Part shown: one piece after another, positions 18,241-24,872 of the stretch
How positions within the stretch are numbered: position 1 is the first letter of the stretch
Layout of the letters: each line of letters opens with the position of its first letter
Origin: Pseudonocardia sp. 73-21
GTDB lineage: Bacteria; Actinomycetota; Actinomycetes; Mycobacteriales; Pseudonocardiaceae
Assembly: GCF_001899645.1 (NCBI RefSeq)
Contig: NZ_MKVV01000074.1
Span: 1 to 51,757, forward strand
Direction of reading: 5' to 3'
Length of the DNA stretch: 51,757 nt
Made by a program: the position numbers and the translations under genes
The notes under the pieces: model-generated
Seen by the model: the letters and a program-made list of their open reading frames with translations, nothing else
Told to the model about the DNA's origin: nothing
Database searches by the model: none

Positions 18241-18633
18241 CTACCGTTCATCCGAATCGACGATTTTGGCCACGGATGCCGCGATCTCGCCGAGGGTCTC
18301 GTTCTCGTCTAGTCGCTTCGCAATGTCGCGAACGCCGAGCTCTGCCAACTTTTCGGCCGTCGCAAAAGGTCGGTTGATGTCGCCGACTCCAAGAATTCCA
18401 AGCAAGTCGCGAATGCTACCGTTGCTTTCGAGCGTACCTAGCGCGCTGAACTTAGTAACTTGGCCACCGGGGGCGTCGGCTGGATCAAATTCAGCGCCAA
18501 CGGCATAGGCGATTGCGAATCGGTACGCATCCTGCTCGCTGCCATCGAAGTGCTTGAAAGCAATCGACTTGATCATTTCGTTTGCTTCCGGAGTTAGACC
18601 AACCTGTTGCTTGTCATCCTGCGCCTTCGTCAC
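18241..18633 (-). CDS. 130-residue protein, possibly DndE-like
   Basis: Last gene of the leftward cassette operon. The GTG start follows the SMC-like stop after one base (TAA-A-GTG), so translation is coupled. The sequence (LTPEANEMIKSIAFKHF, DAYRFAIAYAVGAEF, then IRDLLGILGV and LAELGVRDIAKRL) has the size and general layout of DndE, the small partner of DndD. The likeness is weak and is my own reading, not a family match. It could equally be an unrelated small regulator of the ATPase. Confidence 0.65.
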   Translation of the reverse strand: MTKAQDDKQQVGLTPEANEMIKSIAFKHFDGSEQDAYRFAIAYAVGAEFDPADAPGGQVTKFSALGTLESNGSIRDLLGILGVGDINRPFATAEKLAELGVRDIAKRLDENETLGEIAASVAKIVDSDER

Positions 18634-18634
18634 T

Positions 18635-20608
18635 TTACTGCGTCCTCACGATCGTGGCATCTTCCGGATCGTTATTGGGCCGAATGATGCGATAGGCCTG
18701 CCCAATTCGATCACCCATTATGCGGTTGGCTTCATCTTCCGTCAGTTCCCCAGACTGCACCAGTAGTATCGCCTGGCTACCTAGATCAGGAACCCACTGT
18801 CGTAGTACGTTCGCTCGATGCTCTAGATCGAGGCGCGCAAGCGGGCTGTCAAGAACAACTGGCCCACCTTGTACCGCTGCTCGTTTAAGAGCCCCAATCA
18901 GCGACAACGCAATCAGCTGCCGGCCACCTTCACTTGTCCTCATCGATGGTCCCCTACGGCCAACCAGATCTACGCGGTAGTCGTGTCCGATAGTTACGCC
19001 ATCGTAGCCGCTTGGATCACGAACTAGCCGCATAAACATTGATGATGCCGCGCGCTCGATTTCAGCCCGCGTACTTTCACGATAACGATCGATTGTGCCC
19101 GCCACCAGTTCTTGAACGTACTCGAAGAAGAACGCCTCGGCGGCGAGCACTGGCTGATCGCTGCCTAGACGGCGCAACGCGCTAGCTAGGCGGTTCTGGT
19201 CAGTTTGCAATTTCAGCTGCGTACCATCGATGACTCTTAGTCGGCCTTCATATGTCTTGATGGTCTGTTCTAGCGCCTCCTGATCTCGACCGAGCTGGCG
19301 AATTTGCGCTGCATCGTTGTCCCGAAGGCGATCTTTAATCGTCGCCAGACGACGCTGTCGGTCAAACTGTTCGCGCTGAAGCCGGAACAATTGGGCTTGC
19401 TTTTCTTGATACGCGGGAATAGTGGTGGTGTCAAGTAGGGCCCGGATTCGACGTTCCAACGGCAGATCAGGTCCATCGCCAGATTCTTCACGTAAGACCT
19501 CAAGGTCTCTCCTCGAGTCTTCCAGCATCCGAACCGTTGCGGCGTCGGCCGGCGGCAAGCCTTGGTTACATGTAGGGCACGTGCCACCCTTTACGCGCTT
19601 CTCAAGAAGATCGACACGAGATCGAGCGTCCAGAATGGCGGTCTGCTTCGCGTTAGCAGCGTCATTCTTCGCCACGACGCGATCCAGTGCAGATTCAAGG
19701 CGAGCACTCGCAGGGGACAACCACCCGAGAGATAGCACTCGAGCCATGTCGGCGCGGAGACTATCACTATCAGCGTCCGAACCTTTGATTTGAGACTCTA
19801 AGGTCTCCATCTCGCGAGCGTCTGCTTTCAGCTCAGAGATCGACGCCATTCGGTCCCGAATCGACTCAAGGTCGATGCGAGCCTTTTGCAATGACTTCGA
19901 TACTTCTTTCCTATCTTTATCCAGGCCGGCCTGCTGCGACTTTAGTTCCCTGAGTTGGAGGTTCGCCTTATCTTTGTCGGCCTTATTCTTCAGGGCTTTA
20001 GTTTGTCGCTGCAAGACGTCAGTCGTAAGTACAGCGATATCGCGGCCAGCCATTTGAAGAGCTGGGATACCTAATACGCTTTCAATGCTGTCCTTGAGCA
20101 GGTCGCGTTCTCGATCCGAGTTGAGCCGATCGTAGAATTCTCGCAATAGTTCACCGTCGAAGAGAAAGAACTCAGAGATTTGCGGGTGAAGTAGCCTTGC
20201 TATTTCGGCCTCAACCGCAGCTGCCTGAATCACAGTCGTGCCGACGCGCAAATCGACGGAAGTTCGCGGCGCAGAGAGGTTCTCAAAATTGGCAGTTCGG
20301 GTCAAATGATGCGGGATTCCATCAGCAGAAAATTTGATGTCGACCTGCATATCTAAGTCGCCGTCGGATGCTGCAGGCCGATTCAAGTATTCACTTAGGC
20401 CTCGGGCTGACTGTTCGGCAGTTTTGTTAGCCTCTGGGCTGCCATAAAGACACCACCGCAATGCCCGAAAAATGCTTGTTTTGCCAAGTGTATTTTCGCC
20501 GTGGACAACAACGATTGGCCTGTCGTCGGCAGTGGTTAAGTCGACGTTGTCTACCTTGCGGTACGGACCAAAGTTCGTCAGGCTGACGCCTTCGAATCTT
20601 AGGCTCAT
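18635..20608 (-). CDS. DndD-like SMC/Rad50-family ATPase with zinc hook
   Basis: A 657-residue SMC-type ATPase. Walker A GENTLGKTS is at 37-45 in a DndD-like context (VVVHGEN...ALRWCLYG), and EFFLFDGE is at 146-153. A long coiled coil spans about 195-500 and is broken by a CPTC zinc hook at 344-347. An ABC-type signature (TSEGGRQLIALSL, from about 558) and Walker B (PVVLDSPLARLD) complete the ATPase head. Length equals DndD, but no DndA, DndB or DndC is present. Lamassu-type SMC proteins share this layout and are an alternative. The ATG overlaps the preceding stop (ATGA). It probably forms the DNA-sensing or clamping core of the cassette. Confidence 0.88.
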   Translation of the reverse strand: MSLRFEGVSLTNFGPYRKVDNVDLTTADDRPIVVVHGENTLGKTSIFRALRWCLYGSPEANKTAEQSARGLSEYLNRPAASDGDLDMQVDIKFSADGIPHHLTRTANFENLSAPRTSVDLRVGTTVIQAAAVEAEIARLLHPQISEFFLFDGELLREFYDRLNSDRERDLLKDSIESVLGIPALQMAGRDIAVLTTDVLQRQTKALKNKADKDKANLQLRELKSQQAGLDKDRKEVSKSLQKARIDLESIRDRMASISELKADAREMETLESQIKGSDADSDSLRADMARVLSLGWLSPASARLESALDRVVAKNDAANAKQTAILDARSRVDLLEKRVKGGTCPTCNQGLPPADAATVRMLEDSRRDLEVLREESGDGPDLPLERRIRALLDTTTIPAYQEKQAQLFRLQREQFDRQRRLATIKDRLRDNDAAQIRQLGRDQEALEQTIKTYEGRLRVIDGTQLKLQTDQNRLASALRRLGSDQPVLAAEAFFFEYVQELVAGTIDRYRESTRAEIERAASSMFMRLVRDPSGYDGVTIGHDYRVDLVGRRGPSMRTSEGGRQLIALSLIGALKRAAVQGGPVVLDSPLARLDLEHRANVLRQWVPDLGSQAILLVQSGELTEDEANRIMGDRIGQAYRIIRPNNDPEDATIVRTQ

Positions 20609-20874
20609 TTCTCTAGCTCCAATCGGCCTAGAATTCTCTGACTGATCTGCTCTTGCATCGAGTTGAGCTCGCGTTTAAATTTGGAACGGTCGTCATCAAA
20701 TTGGTGACGCCAAGCGAGTGCGATCAGTGCCTCGTAATCTTCCTCGTGGAAGGCGGCGGCCGCCGCGCCAAACCTTCTCCGCATCTCTCCTCCCGCTGCG
20801 ACTTCAATCAAGGCCGCTAATGCGCCTTGGCGTCCGTGCCCAGCGCTAGTGCTCGGTCCATCGTTCATAGTCAA
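20605..20874 (-). CDS. 89-residue orphan protein between helicase and SMC genes
   Basis: Small helical protein (LAALIEVAAGGEMRRRFGAA, FHEEDYEALIALAWRHQF, MQEQISQRILGRLEL). The frame opens with TTG at 20874, overlapping the helicase stop (TTGA) and seven bases after GAGG, and ends overlapping the SMC ATG. An ATG two codons later (20868) is the alternative start but is badly spaced. No family is recognised. Its fixed place between the two ATPases suggests a linker or subunit of the complex. Confidence 0.7.
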   Translation of the reverse strand: MTMNDGPSTSAGHGRQGALAALIEVAAGGEMRRRFGAAAAAFHEEDYEALIALAWRHQFDDDRSKFKRELNSMQEQISQRILGRLELEK

Positions 20875-22922
20875 TCTGAATCCTCGCTGTCATCGTCTAG
20901 ATCATCCGGCAAGCCAATAGGATCGCGGCTCAGCGAGACTATCGCCTTAAGGCGATCCCGAGATGCAGGATTACGCGCCAAGCGTGCGAACTCCAAAGCG
21001 CGCTGTGCCTCGCCCTTTGTGAGACCACCCCCAATGGAATCAACGAGGATCAAGTCATGAACCTCGGCACTTACTTTTCCAGTAGATGGCGAGCGTCTCA
21101 GGACTCGGCCTCTGCGCTGTATGTACTCCCGCTCAACGGTGGAACTTGCCACTATTAGCGCGTGGTCAGTGACCGGAACGTCGATACCTTCGTCCAAGCA
21201 GCGAATAGCGACTACGATTCCACCATGATCGCGGAGGCTATCGAGTACGGCGCTACGCTCGCTCCTCATCCCGGCATAGAACTCTAGAACTGGCAGACCC
21301 GCATCTAGGCACTCTTGCGATACTGCTCTCATCTGATTGATATCGTCACAGTAGACGAGCCAGCGGTCGCCTTCGCGATATTCGGAGCGCAGAATTTGAA
21401 CAGCGGCCGGAATCTTCTTCCGGGCTTGCTTCAGCACCCTTGCACGTCGTATCAGTTGCATACGTAGAGGACTGTCAGGATCATCTACGGACGCTCCTCG
21501 TGCCATCAGGTGGCGAATCTTGTCGCTAATCTGTTCGTAGAGTAGAGTTTCATCACCCTCAAGCTCTACTTCGTGCAATCTGTAGTCGTACGGCACTAGC
21601 AGGTCCAACATCAGAGCCTCGGCCAGGCCAATTGTTGGGTTCAACACCTCCCCAAAGAATTCCAGGAGGCGGTCCGTGCCGTTGGGGTCAAACTGTCGAC
21701 GAAATGTGGCGCTCAGCCCTAGCGTCGCACCGCTCTCAACTGACTCCAATGCTGGCAAGACTCGCCGGCTGCCAGCTCGGTGCATCTCGTCAGTAACGAC
21801 CAGCAAATGCTGACCACCGCGAAGCCTCTTTTGAAAATCTGGGCTAGCAAACGTTTTGTTCGTTACAACTACAACTCGCTGAGCTGTCCCTGCATTCTCA
21901 CGCGTCGTAAACAGGGGTAGCATGGCCAACCAGTTGCTCTTGCTGTGACCACCGCCGGCTGGCAGTATTTGTGCATCGGGAAGCTCTTGTTCAATTTCGC
22001 GAATCCACTGTTCATGCAGGTCTTGCCCGGGAACCATCACGATCGACGCCCCACCGTTGGCTGCCCAACGTCTAATCCCGTCAATCGCTGTAAGCGTTTT
22101 CCCTGCGCCGGTCGCGAAATTTACGATTCCCCTGTGGTTATGTGTCTCCCAGTCCGCAAGGACCCGCCTCTGATGTTCCATCAATGGGCGGCTTCTCGGA
22201 TCGTCTCGTGGTCGCTGGCGGAGACTCCGCACCTGATCGACTGCGTAGTCCAAGTCGGATTCAGATATTGCGATAAGCTGCTCACGGGTAACGTCTTCCA
22301 AGTACGCTACCTGAACTCCTGGTTCTTGCCCTCTCCACATCTGCGAGAAGTTGTCATTATGGCCGCGCGTCCGTAGCAGCTCGGATTCATTCTTCCAGCT
22401 GCAGAATGTCTCGAACGACTCATGGTTAAGGCCCCATGCGCGCCATGTCTCATTCGCGCTTCCGGTGAAGGATACTCGTTTACCTTCGTCGTCTTCGAAT
22501 ATCCCCAGCTTGTCGTGGAAGATGCCATTCGGATCATCGGCGAAGGCTATACGTACGTCGATGATGCCGTTCGCAACGAGGGTCCCTAGTAGCCTTGTAG
22601 CTGGGACAGCCTGTGGATTCCGCAGTAGCATCTCGAGATCGTCACGTACGGTCTGCTGCGCCCATCTGCTTACTTCATCAGCAGACTTCATTGCCTCGAA
22701 GTCGCCGGTCGATAGCGCCGGAGAACAGATCAGACGCATACGCCCGCCGCGTCGAACGAAATCCGAGAATGCGATTGCGAGCACCTGGTATAGCGTGCTT
22801 GAAAAGTATCCTACGGCGCGATCGTACCGCAACGACTCTTGTAGACACGGCACGTAGAACTCATCAATTAGAGAATTCCGGCCCGAGCGGTATGACGTCT
22901 CCAGATCGAGGTCACGCAGCAC
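20871..22922 (-). CDS. PLD-family nuclease fused to SF2 helicase
   Basis: A 683-residue two-domain protein and probable effector of the cassette. Residues 1-200 form a phospholipase-D-like nuclease with H136-x-K138 and GSANET at 154-159 (one HxK...GSxN half-site). Residues 245-683 form a DEAD/DEAH helicase: Walker A ATGAGKT (270-276), motif II DEMH (378-381), SAT (404-406) and motif VI QRRGRVLRR. The Asp/Glu-rich C-terminus (DDLDDDSEDSD) is notable. The GTG start has GAGGGG about nine bases upstream. PLD-helicase fusions recur in restriction and defence loci; cleavage of unmodified DNA is inference. Confidence 0.9.
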   Translation of the reverse strand: MLRDLDLETSYRSGRNSLIDEFYVPCLQESLRYDRAVGYFSSTLYQVLAIAFSDFVRRGGRMRLICSPALSTGDFEAMKSADEVSRWAQQTVRDDLEMLLRNPQAVPATRLLGTLVANGIIDVRIAFADDPNGIFHDKLGIFEDDEGKRVSFTGSANETWRAWGLNHESFETFCSWKNESELLRTRGHNDNFSQMWRGQEPGVQVAYLEDVTREQLIAISESDLDYAVDQVRSLRQRPRDDPRSRPLMEHQRRVLADWETHNHRGIVNFATGAGKTLTAIDGIRRWAANGGASIVMVPGQDLHEQWIREIEQELPDAQILPAGGGHSKSNWLAMLPLFTTRENAGTAQRVVVVTNKTFASPDFQKRLRGGQHLLVVTDEMHRAGSRRVLPALESVESGATLGLSATFRRQFDPNGTDRLLEFFGEVLNPTIGLAEALMLDLLVPYDYRLHEVELEGDETLLYEQISDKIRHLMARGASVDDPDSPLRMQLIRRARVLKQARKKIPAAVQILRSEYREGDRWLVYCDDINQMRAVSQECLDAGLPVLEFYAGMRSERSAVLDSLRDHGGIVVAIRCLDEGIDVPVTDHALIVASSTVEREYIQRRGRVLRRSPSTGKVSAEVHDLILVDSIGGGLTKGEAQRALEFARLARNPASRDRLKAIVSLSRDPIGLPDDLDDDSEDSD

Positions 22923-23195
22923 TCGTTCGACCCCTCGGTCGGCAGCTACCGGCGAGGCTGGCCTTCTGGCCTACAGCCTTGCTCCATCGTGGCATCTCGA
23001 GCGCGCCTGAGGGTGACATCCAGCAGAGTGTAGGGCTGTCACGGTGTGTGATCCATGCCTCGCTGAGTCACGCACATCGATCGCCCGTGCGGTCGGCAGT
23101 GCGTGCCCCGTCAGTGCCTCTGATCTCGCCCTCGGTACTGCGGCTTGCGTGTTGCCACGCAGCCATCGGCTACGACCTCCTCTGCGTCGGGCACG
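22923..23195. other. 273-base spacer between cassette and integrase
   Basis: No gene is supported here. Both neighbours lie on the minus strand, so it holds the 3' flank of the integrase gene and the promoter of the helicase-SMC operon. GC returns to the high level of the element. I see no clear terminator hairpin or att-like repeat of the tRNA. Confidence 0.4.
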
Positions 23196-24497
23196 TCACG
23201 GGTTCGGCAACCCCGGGCGGACCGGCATCCGAGAGCCGATCGTGCTGGCTGCGGACCGGTCAGCAGATCCGACCCACGCTGCGTAGTGACGCAAGGTTGT
23301 CGTTCCGTCGCCGTGCCCGAGTCGGCCAGCCACAGTTCGGAGATCGACTCCCGCAGTTAGCAACTCGGTTGCGGAATAGTGGCGGAGCTCCTTGAGTACC
23401 GTATCGATACCGAGTTTGGCTACCAGCCGGCCGTATCGCCGAGTCAGCGATGCAGGGTCGCGCGGCTGACTGTGGTCGGTCTTCGCCGAGAACACCCAAG
23501 TCCGATCGGTCAGCGATCCGCCAAGGAGTCGCAGCTTCTGACCCGTGTTCTCTTTGTGCCGTCGTAGGAGGTCGACCGTCGATGCATCGATCGAGACCCT
23601 CCGCATCTGGTGCGTCTTGGTGTCCTTGACAACCATCCCATCGGCTGTCCGCACGTAGTTTTCGTCGAGGCGCACAACGCCGACCGCGAGGTCGATGTCC
23701 TCCCACTGCAGCGCGACAACCTCGCCGCGGCGCGCGCCGAGTACAGCGGACAGCCAGATGAAGAGACCCCACTCGGCGTCGGCAGCCCATGCCGCCTGGA
23801 CGATCCGTGCCATCTGCTCGCTTGTCGGGGGTTTCGGCTGTGGTCGAGGCTTGATCGGCGGCCGGACCGACGGCATTGGGTTGAAGGCGATCCAGCCCCA
23901 GCGGACGGCAGCGGAGCAGGCGCCGGACAAGATCGCGTGGATCGACCGAACGCTCGAGGCCGCGTAGGGCTTGCACTTGTGTCGCGTGCAGCCGGCGCCG
24001 ATGCAGTCGTGCGAGCCCTCCTGGGCGTGCCTCTCGATGGAGGGCCGGCCGTTGCAGAGGGCCCGGCACCGGCGGAGGTGGGCGTACCACGGCTCGAGCC
24101 TCTGCGCGGCCTCACGCACGAACAACATGAGCGGGACGTCCGCGAGCTTTGGCTCGATGTAGATCCGGATCTGGGCGTCGTACGTCATGCGTGTCGTCGG
24201 ATCGATCTCGTGCTGGGCCATCCAGCGCTCCACGAGCGCGCCGACGGTCGCGCGAGTCCGGGCGACCTTGAGATCGTCGGCGTCGGCCAGGAGGCGTGTA
24301 CGGAGCTTCTCAGCCTCCTTGTAGGCCGCCCGCTCTGCGCGCTCACCAGTGCCGTCGATCGGCACGCTCTCGACAAGCACGATCCGCTCGCCCGTGGACG
24401 GATCCTCGCCCGCTGAGACTCGAACCTCCCAGCACCGCGCCCGCCGGCGGATGCTCCCGCGTTGCCTCGCGACGGAGGCGCCCCCTCGATCTGCCAC
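23196..24497 (-). CDS. tyrosine site-specific integrase of the element
   Basis: A 433-residue actinobacterial ICE/prophage-type integrase. Catalytic residues read as R256 (GARRGEV), K294 (DTKTH), R372 (LKELRH), H395 (LGHGD) and Y405 (LRHYAAW). Lys369 stands where box II usually has His (HxxR), a change I recall in related AICE integrases. A Cys/His-rich insert at 144-175 is also characteristic of this group. The GTG start has no clear ribosome binding site. The gene lies just inside the 3' end of tRNA-Arg, on the same strand, as expected for tRNA-targeting integrases. Direct and inverted repeats at its start may regulate it. Confidence 0.92.
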   Translation of the reverse strand: MADRGGASVARQRGSIRRRARCWEVRVSAGEDPSTGERIVLVESVPIDGTGERAERAAYKEAEKLRTRLLADADDLKVARTRATVGALVERWMAQHEIDPTTRMTYDAQIRIYIEPKLADVPLMLFVREAAQRLEPWYAHLRRCRALCNGRPSIERHAQEGSHDCIGAGCTRHKCKPYAASSVRSIHAILSGACSAAVRWGWIAFNPMPSVRPPIKPRPQPKPPTSEQMARIVQAAWAADAEWGLFIWLSAVLGARRGEVVALQWEDIDLAVGVVRLDENYVRTADGMVVKDTKTHQMRRVSIDASTVDLLRRHKENTGQKLRLLGGSLTDRTWVFSAKTDHSQPRDPASLTRRYGRLVAKLGIDTVLKELRHYSATELLTAGVDLRTVAGRLGHGDGTTTLRHYAAWVGSADRSAASTIGSRMPVRPGLPNP

Positions 24498-24538
24498 GAA
24501 CGGAAGCTAGCAACGTTCGTGGACCGGTTCGTGGACCG
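24494..24538. promoter_or_regulatory. repeat cluster at the integrase start
   Basis: GTTCGTGGACCG occurs twice in perfect tandem (24515-24526 and 24527-24538). CCACGAACG (24494-24502), overlapping the GTG start, is the inverse of CGTTCGTGG at 24514-24522. Three copies of the same box within 45 bases suggest an operator for the integrase promoter, or arm-type sites for integrase or a directionality factor. Confidence 0.55.
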
Positions 24539-24565
24539 AGATCAACAGTGAATCCCAGCAAGATC

Positions 24566-24600
24566 ACAGGCCCTGACCGTTCATGCTGGTCAGGGCCTGT
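24566..24600. terminator. perfect 13-bp hairpin between tRNA-Arg and integrase
   Basis: ACAGGCCCTGACC (24566-24578) pairs with GGTCAGGGCCTGT (24588-24600) across a nine-base loop. The + strand continues TTT, giving a T-run of four in that direction. For the leftward tRNA it would follow the gene by six bases but without a T-run. It may terminate tRNA transcription or insulate the integrase; part of the attachment region is another possibility. Confidence 0.6.
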
Positions 24601-24606
24601 TTTGCG

Positions 24607-24682
24607 TGGTGCGCCCGAAGGGATTCGAACCCCTAACCTTCTGATCCGTAGTCAGATGCTCTATCCGTTGAGCTACGGGCGC
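24607..24682 (-). tRNA. tRNA-Arg (anticodon ACG), integration site
   Basis: A cloverleaf can be read on the minus strand: acceptor GCGCCCG/CGGGCGC, anticodon stem TCTGA/TCAGA around CT-ACG-GA, and T-loop GGTTCGAATCC. The gene is intact and an encoded CCA follows discriminator A (24607-24610). Its 3' end faces the integrase, so this is the element's right attachment site. The matching duplicated 3' fragment at the left end is not in the window. Confidence 0.95.
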
Positions 24683-24728
24683 CTACTCTTCAGTTGTACC
24701 GGTGCAGCCTAGCAAGGCCGTTCCAGCG

Positions 24729-24818
24729 CGGAGGCTCCGGGATTTGAACCCGGGATGGGGGGTAACCCCAAACCGCATTAGCAGTGCGGCGCCATAGACC
24801 AGACTAGGCGAAGCCTCC
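24729..24818 (-). tRNA. tRNA-Ser (anticodon GCT)
   Basis: Class II tRNA on the minus strand with acceptor GGAGGCT/AGCCTCC, anticodon stem CCGCA/TGCGG around CT-GCT-AA, a long variable arm (TTGGGGTTACCCCCCA) and T-loop GGTTCAAATCC. Discriminator G fits tRNA-Ser. It lies directly upstream of tRNA-Arg(ACG) and is probably co-transcribed with it. Confidence 0.95.
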
Positions 24819-24872
24819 CGAAGCCTTGCGGCCCCCTGCGTCGTAAAGGTTACACAGGCCCGTCCAGCGGGT

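Noticed and set aside
18241..22922. Standard Dnd phosphorothioation system
   Set aside because: No cysteine desulfurase, DndB or DndC (PAPS-reductase-like) gene is present; only the ATPase and possibly the small partner resemble Dnd.
24607..24610. Encoded CCA of tRNA-Arg as an att-site scar
   Set aside because: CCA can simply be encoded; without the left att copy nothing shows that it came from the element.
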